From the NCBI RefSeq assembly GCF_025398315.1, contig NZ_JAODOQ010000001.1, forward strand, positions 992,001 to 1,056,000: DNA of 64,000 nt, given 5' to 3'. This DNA is from Shewanella phaeophyticola (GTDB lineage Bacteria > Pseudomonadota > Gammaproteobacteria > Enterobacterales > Shewanellaceae). This document shows positions 17,542 to 27,572 of this stretch, piece by piece. Under the pieces are notes generated by a model, which was given only the letters and a program-made list of their open reading frames with translations, had not been told where the DNA came from and ran no database searches. A program made the translations under genes and the position numbers. The number at the start of each line of letters is the position of its first letter. The stretch's first letter is position 1.

Positions 17542-18200
17542 CTTGAGACACAAGATTGTTGAGTAAAGTGAAGGTTTATTTAACCTTAGAAGAGGCGATA
17601 TGCTGCGTAATGCAGTTACGAGAATAATCTTATCGAAGCACGTCTAGAACAACTCTATGACAGTATTTTGCGGTATATCGATTATCAATGCTTTTTATGT
17701 ATGATTCAAACTTGCAAAAGCCACTTAAGCACAAGATAAACGGCTAAGGTGGGTAAAGCTGCCAAATATAATTTTTGCCCATCAATATACAATGTCATTT
17801 AGCGATACTTTGTTTGTATTGAAAGTGATGACTGTAAAGTTGACTAAGTTACTGCATGCTATGACAGCTCAACAATGTCGGTAACGTTACTGTGTCATGA
17901 CGAACCGTTAATACTTTCCCATCAGCCTTTTTCAGCATATTCAAAAAATAATTTACTCATAATATAAATTGTTGTCGATGATTTCAGTCATGTTAAACGT
18001 GTTCGCTATGACATTTAACACTGTGATTATGTAATGTTTTATTTTGTTCATGACGTTGTAATATTGACTTTTTAAAATGCTAGAGGTGTATAAGGTGCTG
18101 AAATATAACGATATATTTTTAATTTGATTGTTGTATATGTTCAATAATATGTTAATCTGTGCTTAAGAAAAAGCAGGCAAAGACCTGCGTAGGTTAAGCA
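17542..18200. other. Intergenic stretch with a degenerate small reading frame
   Basis: From about 17571 a frame VKVYLTLEEAICCVMQL stops and continues one base off as NLIEARLEQLYDSILRYI, so a small decayed gene is possible. Around 17857-17930 the sequence resembles that following the Xre/ParS-type gene at about 16464-16530. The last 200 bases before the integrase are very AT-rich. Nothing else is seen. Confidence 0.3.
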
Positions 18201-19406
18201 ATGAAAGATTTAACAGTCTCACATTATGTGAAGCAATATTTATCATCAAGAACACATGAGGTAGCTCCATCAACATTACGTTCTGAACGCTGTAAAGCAT
18301 CAAAAATCATTAAGTTGATCGGACAACGTTATATTGATTCTGTCACACACAGTGACATCATTCAGCTGCGTCAAAAATTGCATAAAAGCTATGCAAACAA
18401 GTCGATCAACGAGTTTTATATCATTTTGCGTGCAATATTTAACAATGCATTTCGGGATGGTGTAATCGTTAGAAATCCAATGGATGGTGTTCAAAATCTA
18501 TCAGTTTGCCACGCAGAGCCTAATCCTTTCTCTCGAGCTGAATTAACAGCGTTAGCACAAACAGAAGTGCTTTGTTTGTCAGGGAAAAATGCTTTTCAGT
18601 TATGCGCTCTAACTGGGCTTCGTATAAGTGAGTTGTTGGCAATAAGCTGGGAAGATATTGACTTTATTAATGCAAAACTCAAAGTCAAAATCGCGTTAGT
18701 TGATAAGCAATATAAAACTCCAAAAACCCCAGGTTCTCAACGTACAGTTGAGTTATGTGCTTCTGCTATTAGTATATTAACACAACAAAAACTGATAACT
18801 GGACATCGAAAAGCTAGAAAAATATCAGTGCTTCAACGCGACAATAAAACGAAAAAAATAGAAAATTTATCACTCGTTTTCTACAACACTCTGACAAATC
18901 AACCTTTCATTAGCGCAAAACAATTTAACAAAACGTTTTTCACCCCATTTTTAGCATCTGCAAAAGTGAAGCACCGCGGCGCAGGCCAACTTAGGCATAC
19001 ATTTGCAAGTCAAGCGCTCACTTCTGGTATATCTAAAGAGTGGATTGCAAGGCAGCTAGGGCACGAAAGTACTGCAATGATTGATATCCACTATGCCAGG
19101 TGGATGTGTGCGGATGCACCGGATTTTGTTAATAAAGTCGAACAACAATTCAGCGGTATTTTTACTCAAGTTAATACTCAAGAAGCAGATATTAAATCGA
19201 CATTAATTCATCAAGGGGAATTGTCACCAAAGCAAAATACTGCGCCTCCCTCGGTCAGCGCTCAAACATCAGCACTAACGACCATTATCAACAATGACAT
19301 TTCGCTCACATCGAGTCAGCTAAAAGCCTTTTTACAGCAACACCCGCAAGTATTGATGCAATGCATTAGCCAGTTACTTGGGCAGCCTGACAGGGAGGGA
19401 ATGTGA
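18201..19406 (+). CDS. Tyrosine recombinase/integrase, unrelated third type
   Basis: The 401-residue protein has an N-terminal core-binding domain (about 1-100) and a catalytic domain with Arg in TGLRISELLAI, the RH pair in GQLRHTFASQALTSG, His in RQLGHESTAM and Tyr in IDIHYARWM. A 75-residue Ser/Gln-rich tail follows. It lacks the extra helix of integron integrases and does not resemble the island A/B integrases. It overlaps the start of the mobilization gene by 4 bases, so the two were probably one mobile unit nested in the B region. Its target site is not identified. Confidence 0.88.
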   Translation: MKDLTVSHYVKQYLSSRTHEVAPSTLRSERCKASKIIKLIGQRYIDSVTHSDIIQLRQKLHKSYANKSINEFYIILRAIFNNAFRDGVIVRNPMDGVQNLSVCHAEPNPFSRAELTALAQTEVLCLSGKNAFQLCALTGLRISELLAISWEDIDFINAKLKVKIALVDKQYKTPKTPGSQRTVELCASAISILTQQKLITGHRKARKISVLQRDNKTKKIENLSLVFYNTLTNQPFISAKQFNKTFFTPFLASAKVKHRGAGQLRHTFASQALTSGISKEWIARQLGHESTAMIDIHYARWMCADAPDFVNKVEQQFSGIFTQVNTQEADIKSTLIHQGELSPKQNTAPPSVSAQTSALTTIINNDISLTSSQLKAFLQQHPQVLMQCISQLLGQPDREGM

Positions 19407-20931
19407 TGAGTCTTATATCGGTATTTTTCTCTATTTTTAATTGCACTATGAATAAAAACGGCCGAGCGATGGGTAATACAAGCCTGGCTCATTCACTGCG
19501 AATAAATGCACCTAAAGGTAACGTGCTACATCTCAATGAGCTAGAAAAAATATCGCATTCAGATAGTCATTATTTACCGGAATGGAATGAGGAATTAACT
19601 CAAAACAATCTCATTGCATTGCCGGATGGCAATATCGTTGCTTTAGATAGCTTGTCAGATGAGCAAAAACACAGTCTAAAAGAACGATTGCTAGGGGCCA
19701 GAGAAAGGCCGGGCTGATGAGAGTCGCAGAAAAGTAAAGTCCCATGCTAAAAATAAATTGAACAAATGGGTAAGCGATGGTGCGCTTTTGGGGAAGGCTG
19801 CAGAGTTCATCGTTCAAATTTTGTCAAGAGAAGACACTATCGATATCTGTCAGGCGCTAAATACTTTTGAGTCATTCGATATGACGCGAAAAGACCAGCG
19901 CGTAAAGCAACTGTTTAATTACTTAGAAACGCATAACAAACTCATTCCAGTGCCCCGCACGCGCAATGCCACTAAGTTTCAAGAAGTCTTATTTAAAATT
20001 CCAGCCGTGAATAATATCAGTGCAGAGCAGGTAAGCCATCTTGATATGATGGGGGCACTAAAGCAGTTTATCTCATCTCATTACCCTGACTACCCTATAG
20101 AAATGATGATATTACATGATGATGAACGGCTCACTAATGAAAATCATGTCGGTCATGTTCACGCATATATCTCTGGAATGAATTCCGTCACTGGTAACTA
20201 TGATTTAAGGGTTGCACAAATTAAACGCATTAACGTTTATCTGCGAGAGAATGGTCAATCAGATGAGTGTCTAAATGAGTCTGGGCGCATGACAAAAAAG
20301 CAGAGCTCAAAAATTACTTATCATATGCAGAGAATGTTTAATGATTATATCAATAAACATCTTTTTGAACCTTGCGGTTTACGTGCAGAGTTCAATGATA
20401 AGACCCAAATTGATAATGAACGGCTCGCAAGAATGAAGAAAGAAAGCAAGAAATCAAAATCATCCAGAGAATTTCAATTTGCCACCCAAGTGATTGAGAA
20501 GGCCAAAGAAGCTGAAGTTACTTTATTAAAAACACAGCAGATGCAATCACATTGCAGATGAGCAACTGGCTAGCACAAAGCGCAAGTTAGCAAAAATAGA
20601 ATCAAGGTTAATCATAGTGGATGAAAATATTGCTCAAAGGGAAGGCATGCTGGCTCAGATTGAGGGAAGAGAGAGAAAAGTTGCTTCTATAATGTTTTCG
20701 ATGCTGGAAGGGCTTGCGTCTAGAACTTTTTTCAGGGCTCAAAAGCAGCCTGAATTAACTAAGAAATTCTTTACTCCTATCGTCTACAAATTTACTGAAT
20801 ATCTGCCAGCTTTTTTACAACCCGCATTTAAGAGGCTCGTTGAGGTACTTGAGGACACTGAATTAGCGAATAAATTGAAAGAAAAAAGTCATGATAAATT
20901 AAACAAAAAAGATGATGACTTATCAATGTAG
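19403..20931 (+). pseudogene. Mobilization protein/relaxase-like gene with two frameshifts
   Basis: Three frames together give about 510 residues. Part 1 (19403-19717) contains RAMGNTSLAHSLRINAPKG. Part 2 (19758-20561) contains HDDERLTNENHVGHVHAY, whose HxGHxH pattern resembles the metal-binding motif of plasmid MobV/Pre relaxases. Part 3 (20617-20931) is a coiled, basic tail starting within DENIAQREGMLAQIEGRE. One extra base near 19708 and one indel near 20550 separate the parts. A relaxase would nick an oriT and mobilize the element in trans; with these breaks it should be dead unless they are sequencing errors. Confidence 0.6.
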
Positions 20932-21007
20932 ATTGATTAAACCATTACCGTCACCTCATTTGCTCTAAATGACTAACGTGCTTACAGTCTAAACTAACTA
21001 AAAGGTG

Positions 21008-21030
21008 TCACCTTTGAGGTGGATTTTTTT
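21008..21030 (+). terminator. Terminator after the mobilization gene
   Basis: CACCT pairs with AGGTG around TTG and is followed by GATTTTTTT. It lies about 75 bases after the mobilization gene stop. Confidence 0.6.
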
Positions 21031-21277
21031 ACGTTTAAAGATAATCAAGACGGGTTATGTTTATGGTGAGGAATAACTGATTTTTATTGGTGGCAATTGA
21101 AATATTTGGTGGAGATGAGGATATGGATGAGTTCGAGAGATTGCGTGTTCAGTTGAGCAGATAGAGGAGCAGTAACGAGTTGGTTCTATATAAAAATTGA
21201 TGTATAGGGGATGGCATTTGATTGATTTAATATTATTAATTTAGGGCTTCACAACAAATATTGGTATGGTCAATTTG

Positions 21278-21313
21278 GGCAGTGTTTGTGCCCCACTTGG
21301 CACGACCACTGCC
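21278..21313. repeat. 36-nt GGCAGT hairpin, type B, copy 2
   Basis: GGCAGT/ACTGCC outside, GTGCC/GGCAC inside, with 4x4 internal loop and 6-base apical loop. The loops differ completely from the copies at 10043 and 31738 while stems and spacing are kept. Confidence 0.75.
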
Positions 21314-21627
21314 AAATATGGCTCAGTTGCTGGTAAAACAAGCAAAACAAGAACAAAAGTGACGGTCAGCACTGGACGAGTTCCGAGAAACTGTAAATGT
21401 TTCACTACAGCAGAGGGCGAGCGGTTTTAGAGCCTAATATTTTTCGCTCTCTAGGAGAGTAAAAAACGTACAAAAAGTTGCTGTATTTAATTATTAGCTT
21501 TTTTATGCCCATAAAAATGCAATTAAGCGCGTACAGGAGTTGTTTTTTACCTTAATCGGCTAATTTATCACACCGTCAGTATGTTATTTGAGTATTGATA
21601 ACAACAACGAAAAGCTTTCAAGATTAA

Positions 21628-21755
21628 CCCATTTTTTAATGGGATTACAGTGAAACCCGGTACGTTTATCTCCCACTTTTTGTTCCAAAAAGATGGGAGA
21701 TAAACTCGAGCAAGGGGAGCCCCCTTTGAACCCCAAATCCACATGCTGCGCATGT
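21628..21755. other. Multi-hairpin conserved element, copy B2
   Basis: H2 is CCCATT/AATGGG (21628-21643), H3 GTTTATCTCCC/GGGAGATAAAC (21664-21705), H4 21711-21728 and H5 21741-21755 (ACATGC/GCATGT). Compared with copy A1, H2 and H3 stems differ on both strands so that pairing is preserved. No integrase directly precedes this copy, which suggests a fused or deleted island. Confidence 0.8.
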
Positions 21756-21875
21756 TAAAAATCTAAGTCGAAATCCATTGATACCAGTATTTTTATTTTT
21801 AAGTTTGACTTAGCTATAACCATTTTAAAATACAAACACAGTTCGTTTTTATACGTTAGCTATTTTATTATTTTA

Positions 21876-21915
21876 CTTCTATAAGATAGCAAATGTAGGA
21901 TGTTATTAATCAATT
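21876..21915. repeat. Conserved cargo-leader motif, copy 1
   Basis: About 40 bases containing ATAAGATAGCAAATGTAGGA are shared with 27818-27858. In both islands it lies between the multi-hairpin element and the first cargo gene, so it may be a promoter or cargo-insertion boundary. Confidence 0.6.
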
Positions 21916-21957
21916 ACTTGACCGCCCAGCTTTAGTAGACGACAAATACAAGAGCAT

Positions 21958-22777
21958 ATGAACAAGCCTCAAAAATCCGAGCGATGGGCTATGTATCGCC
22001 TCATTGCACCTGTGGTTGATTTCGCTAATTCCACTTTGGGATTTGAGGCATACTTCGAATTAAATCAAACGAGCTCTCATGGAACGTCTCAATCTGTCGA
22101 CATAGCCCTCCTGCATGGACTTGAACCGCGAGTTATGATCGAGGCAAAGCGTATCGATCGCCGTATTGCCGCGGAGCAGATATCGAAGTATTTGCAACCG
22201 AACGTAAGGGGATTGGTTACATATGGAATCAATTGGGTGCTGTGTCTAAACGGAGTTAGCAAAACTATTTCATTATGCGGATCTGAAGAAATAACGGTAT
22301 CTGTCGATAGTCTCAATGAGATTATCGCTTTCATCCGCGGTGAGGAGATTATCAAGTCGGGCTGGACTACTGAACAAAAGTACGTTGACCCAGTGGTCAA
22401 ACCGGGGAAACTACACAAAGAAGCGAACGCTCGACGAGTATCCAACCAGATTAGCGTAGCTGAAGATGTGAATTCATTGCGGCGGGCGGTAGTCGATTTG
22501 TCATTCACTTCTGCGCTGGACAAGGTGTTTTTACAAGCTCTTTCGGAACAATTTGAGAAACAGTGCGGCATCCCTAAACATCTTCGCTGCGAAGTGCGAG
22601 CAAGCCGCATCGTTTTTTGATGACAGAGCAAATGCTAGGCGGGTTGCTAGAGTTGAACTTGGGAAACGGCAGCCAGATGTACTTGTACTTACAGAGTTGG
22701 TCACATTAGCACCTCATCTCGCCCTGATTGCGTCCGCTGCGCCACATGACAAGGGGTCCTCATATGAGGCGTTTTAG
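21958..22777 (+). CDS. PD-(D/E)XK nuclease-like protein (HsdR N-terminal-like), frameshifted
   Basis: The first 220 residues carry a PD-(D/E)XK nuclease pattern: VDIALLHGLEPRVMIEAKRI supplies the Asp and the Glu-x-Lys, followed by AAEQISKYL and GLVTYGINWVLCLNG. This is the fold of the type I restriction HsdR N-terminal domain and of many small defence nucleases. The frame stops at 22620; another (22553-22777) continues EQAASFFDDRANARRVARVE and TLAPHLALIASAAPHDKG, so one base was probably lost around 22550-22600 and the full protein is about 272 residues. It is the first cargo gene after the hairpin element and the leader motif. A DNA-cleaving or restriction role is inferred only from the fold. 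Confidence 0.6.
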
Positions 22778-23411
22778 GCTAAGTGAAGAGTTACAGACGA
22801 AAGATTTTGGCAAATGTCTAGCTGAAGTATTGAGTGTTTGAGGCAGGATATTGAGGTTGTAGAACTTTATTCTTTAAGAAAAAACCTGTTTTATGGGTGC
22901 AAATGGATTATCTGCAGCCTTAAAAGCGCTTAGGAATGAATTTAGGTGTTTATTGTCACAGACTTAATTCTGCTACGTCGATACTAATTATTGAACCAAT
23001 AAACAAATTCATTGACTCATTTACGCGCTTCATCTAAAGCTTTAAAAGCTTCACTAGGGCAACTAGGATGATGTTTTACCGTTCTAAATAGTGATTATAA
23101 TTACTAGAATATAGCGTTTGAATAGAGAAATACTTACGTGCAATCACGGACAGTTAATGGTATTTCCATTAAGAAATTTAAAATATAGCTTGCATTTTAG
23201 TTGTAGGCGTGGTTTATTTTATATGTGTTATAGGATCTCTGGCCAAAGTACGTTTTGGCTCCCTTCGAGCGCCTAGGTACATCGGGTTTTCTTTGAACCA
23301 GATGTTTCCAATTAAATAATATTAATAATAATTTTTTTACGCCTTCAGTGCGAAATTTAGCCACTTCGGCTAATAAATTATTTTTTATTATTATTTAAGG
23401 AAACATAATTC
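22778..23411. other. Intergenic stretch with a dispersed repeat and an AT-rich inverted repeat
   Basis: 22852-22948 resembles 14094-14192, sharing GAGG-TGTAGAA and CTTAAAAGCGCTTAGGA. 23315-23398 forms a long AT-rich inverted repeat around AGCCACTTCGGCT, just before the 118-residue gene. No gene is seen. Confidence 0.5.
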
Positions 23412-23768
23412 ATGAGAATACCAAATGACTTTATTCGTGCAATTATCGCTGTCATAACTGAAGAGGATTTTGGTTGTGAGTTAGCGGCTACTCGTTTGAC
23501 ACTGCTGTACATGAAAAACTCAAACATTTCAGATCTTGATACACTTTATAAAATTTATCGTGCTATCAATGTGTTGTTTATGAACCCTCACTTCACTGAA
23601 TCTCAATTCCAAGTAAACTCAAAAATTAGTTTCAAAACGATTAATTGTCTATTAGGTGGTTATCAGAATATTCGTATGTTGCTGAATATTGAAGAGTTGC
23701 AAATAAATCTAGAGTTATCTAGTGACACACCAAATAATGTTATCGATTTCGCCTTGGAAAAAGAATAA
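23412..23768 (+). CDS. Unknown 118-residue protein, partner of the LAGLIDADG gene
   Basis: No known domain is recognised. The protein is helical by composition (ITEEDFGCELAATRLTLLYM and INCLLGGYQNIRMLLNIEEL) and lacks signal peptide or membrane segments. It is preceded by a good AAGGAAA ribosome site and by a long AT-rich stem-loop. It lies 91 bases ahead of the LAGLIDADG endonuclease gene in the same direction, so the two are likely co-transcribed. Possible roles are a regulator or modulator of the nuclease; nothing in the sequence settles this. Confidence 0.6.
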   Translation: MRIPNDFIRAIIAVITEEDFGCELAATRLTLLYMKNSNISDLDTLYKIYRAINVLFMNPHFTESQFQVNSKISFKTINCLLGGYQNIRMLLNIEELQINLELSSDTPNNVIDFALEKE

Positions 23769-23859
23769 GAAACAAATAGATAGAAAATTTAGTTTAATTG
23801 GTTAACAACTCACAGTAATTCAGTTATTTGTTGAATGATAATATCTAAAGGGGATTGAA

Positions 23860-25335
23860 ATGGCATCACCAACGCAAAGTGAAGCTAACATTTTTAACGA
23901 AAAGTTTGATCGTTTTTGGTTAGCATATAAAGCGGTGACGAAAGGCGCTGAAATTACTTCTAAACAACTTGAATCGATGTTGATAGAGTTCGATTTGAGT
24001 CGAAAAGGAAAGGTGATCAACTACAAAGCTCTTAGTAGTTTGTTGATAAAAAAGGGGTTGTTATCACAAAAAAAGTGGATGAATGATGCTATTTCAAAAT
24101 ATTATAACAACTCATTACTACTAATCGAATCTGGTGAAATAAAACGTGCTGACGTTATTATTCAAATTTCAGAAACATTTGGAAGATCGATTAATGGCGT
24201 CAATAGTATTTTAAGAAATTCAAATAAAGCCAGTCGAATTAACTGTGCAACAAACGAATTGTTTTTATGCGTATTAAAGATGGTCAAATCAGGTTGTGAT
24301 TGGGAACAGGCAAAATTAGCATGGGGACGATCAACCACTTCTCAACTGAAAAGCATGTTAGAAAATGAGCCATCTATAAAGTTAGACAAAGATTATTTTC
24401 TAAATACAGATATTAATTATCGTAATCTTGAAGTGGTGACAGCGCAAAATGCACACCTATGGGGTTGGATATACGCAGATGGTTCAGTTACATCAGGCCA
24501 AGAAGTCGTGGTTAGAATTTCTGAAAAAGACCGAGACTACCTAGAGGAGATGGCTCAGTCCTTGGTCATTGATGGCTCAAGAACTCCAATAATAAGCAAA
24601 GTTCCATCATGCAAATTGCAAGGTAGTTACAGTGATATTGATAAATTGCATTTAACAATATCACGTCAACACTTTACAAGATTTCTGATTGATAAATTAG
24701 GGATGCCTCAAAATAAAGAGACAAAATTTCACGGACTCCCTAAACAAATTAAACAGGCTACAGATGAGATTTTTTATTCATTTCTGCAAGGTTTTTTCGA
24801 AGGTGATGGATATTTTACCGAAGATTCAAAAAGGCCACAGATAGGTTTTTCTGTTAATGCTGAAATCGGCAACGATATAAAAGATCAAATTTATAAAAGA
24901 CTTGGATTTAAGGGCTGTATCGTTAAAGACAAATCGATATATCGTCTTTCCTACGCGAGTAGGCCTTGTGCGTTGGTATTAATGTTAAAACTCTATTCAA
25001 CAAATAATATCAGAATGGCTCGTAAATTCACTAGAGCTCAAAAGTTATGGGCTCGTCATTTAGGCGTAGATATTAGCCTAGTGGATGTTCTGAAGGAGTC
25101 AACACTAGATATACATCAACACTTGAGTAGGCAAATCAGAAGTCTTAATTGGACTGTTAAATTGATGAAAAAAGCAACTCAGGATACTTTTTGGGGTTCA
25201 ATAAGCGAGTTTACGAAGAAAACGGAAATCAATCGTAAAGACATCAAACGGTTGATGAATGATAACAATAACCAAAATGAAATCGATGGTTGGGTGCTAA
25301 TCAGTTTTGAATACCCGTTTCTAACTCACTTATAG
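23860..25335 (+). CDS. LAGLIDADG-family endonuclease, free-standing
   Basis: This 491-residue protein has two LAGLIDADG-type helices: HLWGWIYADGSV (about 199-210) and FLQGFFEGDGYF (308-319), each with the acidic residue needed for metal-dependent cleavage. Such spacing (about 110 residues) fits a single-chain pseudo-dimeric enzyme. An N-terminal 190-residue region with helix-turn-helix character (VIIQISETFGRSINGVNSIL) and a C-terminal HTH-like end (FTKKTEINRKDIKRLM) flank it. It is not inside an intron or intein. It lies at the right end of the first B region, 132 bases before an att copy, as a cargo gene. A homing function is the default; a defence or inter-element competition role is an inference. 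Confidence 0.8.
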   Translation: MASPTQSEANIFNEKFDRFWLAYKAVTKGAEITSKQLESMLIEFDLSRKGKVINYKALSSLLIKKGLLSQKKWMNDAISKYYNNSLLLIESGEIKRADVIIQISETFGRSINGVNSILRNSNKASRINCATNELFLCVLKMVKSGCDWEQAKLAWGRSTTSQLKSMLENEPSIKLDKDYFLNTDINYRNLEVVTAQNAHLWGWIYADGSVTSGQEVVVRISEKDRDYLEEMAQSLVIDGSRTPIISKVPSCKLQGSYSDIDKLHLTISRQHFTRFLIDKLGMPQNKETKFHGLPKQIKQATDEIFYSFLQGFFEGDGYFTEDSKRPQIGFSVNAEIGNDIKDQIYKRLGFKGCIVKDKSIYRLSYASRPCALVLMLKLYSTNNIRMARKFTRAQKLWARHLGVDISLVDVLKESTLDIHQHLSRQIRSLNWTVKLMKKATQDTFWGSISEFTKKTEINRKDIKRLMNDNNNQNEIDGWVLISFEYPFLTHL

Positions 25336-25467
25336 TACAAATTTATTGACATTTATTAGCTTCAATAATAAAGTCAATCTTAGTTAGCAATTGCAGAATT
25401 TGAAGATGTAAAAATCTGCAACCAAATGAATTTAAACGACTATTTTAACTATTTAATTCGAGAGTCT

Positions 25468-25497
25468 GGGTTCAAATCCCTATCCCTCCGCCACATT
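25468..25497 (+). repeat. Attachment-site repeat, copy 3
   Basis: This is an exact 30-bp copy of the tRNA-Ser 3' end segment. It separates the first B region from island A2. Confidence 0.92.
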
Positions 25498-25505
25498 CTA
25501 AAGTG

Positions 25506-25536
25506 AAAAAGCCATTGATAATCAATGGCTTTTTTG
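25506..25536 (+). terminator. Terminator at the left end of island A2
   Basis: The same AAAAAGCCATTG/CAATGGCTTTTT hairpin as behind the tRNA at 3203 follows this att copy. Confidence 0.8.
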
Positions 25537-25591
25537 CTTTCTAGCATTTGAAAAATCATATTCTCAGACCCAAAACGGATGACTGAGACAT

Positions 25592-26992
25592 ATGTACCTA
25601 TTCAGAGCCACAAATTGTACCTATTACACCCGCATGGTGTTGCCTGCTTATCTGCGTGATAAAGGCTTCTCTGCCGACATCAAAGTATCCCTGCTCACTA
25701 AACAGCGCTCAATCGCGATATGCCGTAACCTTGTCGTTGCGGGCATCTTGCGCCCATTAATCAGCAGTTTAACACCACAATCAATGCCGGATGTGTTTAA
25801 GGAACACGTTAATCAATTGATTAATGATGCCCGTGCAGGCTTTGTTGGGGTAACTGATACGCTTGATGATAAGGCTAAGCCAGTGCGGGAAATCATTCAG
25901 TTTATTCCCACTCGGCCAACGCAATTAGCCCATAATAGTGCGACATATGACAATTATCCCTCATCAACAAACTTGGTATTTTCAAAAAGTTCGGGTAGTA
26001 AAAAGCAAACAAATTCAGTCGCTAACGTCACATTAACGGATGCACTAATTAAGTTTATTAACTCCAAACAAAAGCAGTCTGTCTCAGTGTTAACGGTAAA
26101 GCAGCTTAATCAACGTATAGGCCACTTTATTGAAAGAACTCACCTAGATGATGTATTCGACATTACCAGCGCTGAGGCGATGGAATACAAGGATTGTTTG
26201 CTCGAAGAAGGTCGAAGCCATAAGAGTAATAAAGACTACTTAGCTGCGGTGTCGCAGTTCTTTAAATGGTGCAAACTGATGCGCTACACCACCGCAAACC
26301 CGTTTGATGAAGTGAAGCTATCAAAGCCAAGTGACCAAGCTGGGCATGATTTAGCGCGTCAGCGCTGGCAACCTGAGCAACTAAAACACGTACTGCAATC
26401 ACAAGAATTTATCGATAAACACCCTGACTTTAAATGGATAACACTATTGATGCTGTATCAAGGTTTACGGCCTTCAGAGGCTTGTCAGCTACACAGCAAT
26501 GATATAACCGTAATCGATGGTATCAGCGTCATTCACGTGACAAATGAAGGCATGAGCCAGCAACTCAAGACTGCACAGTCAAAACGAACCGTTCCGCTTC
26601 ATCAAAAGCTAATTGAGCTCGGTTTTATTGATTTCGTTCAAACCATTAATGACCGAACATCAAAAACCAGTCAATTAACAAGCAGCCCGTTATTTCATTA
26701 CCAACCTAGTAGTGATGGCGTTTGGTCACATAAGTTCTGCCGTGAGTTTGGCAAATTACTCGACCAGCTTAACTTTATCGCAGGTAAACGACCTACAGCC
26801 TATTCATTCCGTCACACCTTTATTGATGAACTGAAACAACTGCAAATAGAAGAATCGATGGTGGCACAAATCGTCGGGCACGTTCATCACAACATCACCT
26901 ATGGACGATACGGCAAGCAATATGATGTGAAAACACTCAAACCCGTGGTAGATAAAGTCGAGTACGCGCTGAATTTGTTACAACCCATATAA
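25592..26992 (+). CDS. Tyrosine recombinase/integrase, type A (island A2)
   Basis: This 466-residue intact recombinase is nearly the same protein as that at 3289-4689; differences cluster in the linker around residues 80-140. Catalytic residues are all present: Arg in QGLRPSEACQL, RH in SFRHTFIDEL, His in VGHVHHN and Tyr in ITYGRYGKQY. The distance from the att copy (95 bases) equals that in island A1. Two active, nearly identical integrases with identical att sites mean the islands could excise singly or together. Confidence 0.93.
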   Translation: MYLFRATNCTYYTRMVLPAYLRDKGFSADIKVSLLTKQRSIAICRNLVVAGILRPLISSLTPQSMPDVFKEHVNQLINDARAGFVGVTDTLDDKAKPVREIIQFIPTRPTQLAHNSATYDNYPSSTNLVFSKSSGSKKQTNSVANVTLTDALIKFINSKQKQSVSVLTVKQLNQRIGHFIERTHLDDVFDITSAEAMEYKDCLLEEGRSHKSNKDYLAAVSQFFKWCKLMRYTTANPFDEVKLSKPSDQAGHDLARQRWQPEQLKHVLQSQEFIDKHPDFKWITLLMLYQGLRPSEACQLHSNDITVIDGISVIHVTNEGMSQQLKTAQSKRTVPLHQKLIELGFIDFVQTINDRTSKTSQLTSSPLFHYQPSSDGVWSHKFCREFGKLLDQLNFIAGKRPTAYSFRHTFIDELKQLQIEESMVAQIVGHVHHNITYGRYGKQYDVKTLKPVVDKVEYALNLLQPI

Positions 26993-27236
26993 AGCGTTTG
27001 AGTGGAAAGGGGTCAAGGGGAACACTTGCCGATGCGGTATTAGGCACGACATACCGCTTAGTCGGTCACTAGCGGTATCTTTTGTGCCAATTTACGCCCG
27101 TACGATTGAGGAAACTGATTTATATGAGCGATTTATTATTTTAATTGGCCACCGTAGGATGGCAAAATGACAAACGTCAGTAAATCCTGAGTGACTTTAT
27201 ACGCCAAAATTTGCTCTCACAGAACCAATAATCAGC

Positions 27237-27276
27237 CTGAGAAATGATGAAACCTACCAGCGGCATCATTTCTCAG
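27237..27276. repeat. 13-bp perfect hairpin, type A, copy 2
   Basis: This hairpin has the same sequence and geometry as 4816-4855, including the 14-base loop, and lies downstream of the second type-A integrase. Confidence 0.8.
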
Positions 27277-27396
27277 CAGCACTTATCAAATCCTACGGGA
27301 GTAAATCGATAATAAATCTTGTTGAGAAATCGAATTCTCACCTTTTTTCGCGTTAATTTCGCGTAACTTTTCACGTAAAAAGTGCAATTTAAATCA

Positions 27397-27558
27397 CTTC
27401 GCACTCAGTGAGTGCGAAGCAAAAACAGCCCACAATTATGTGGGACTACAACGTAACCCGGTACGCTCCTATCCCACTTTTTGTTCCAAAAAGATCGGAT
27501 AGGAGCTACGGGCAAGGGGTGAACCCCTTAACCCCAACAGCCACATGCTGCGCATGTG
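27397..27558. other. Multi-hairpin conserved element, copy A2
   Basis: H1 27397-27419, H2 CCCACA/TGTGGG 27428-27444, H3 GCTCCTATCC/GGATAGGAGC 27465-27506, H4 27513-27529, H5 27542-27558. Relative to A1, H3 pairs 4 and 5 changed from A-T, G-C to C-G, C-G on both strands. The minus-strand reading frame seen across copy A1 has a stop codon here. Confidence 0.8.
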
Positions 27559-27572
27559 AAAAAGCCAAAAGC

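Noticed and set aside
18201..19406. Integrase as an integron integrase (IntI)
   Set aside because: It lacks the IntI-specific extra helix region, and no attI-like site or cassette array starts next to it.
22089..22631. 180-codon minus-strand frame
   Set aside because: It is the shadow of the PD-(D/E)XK gene, whose plus-strand protein has a recognisable nuclease pattern.
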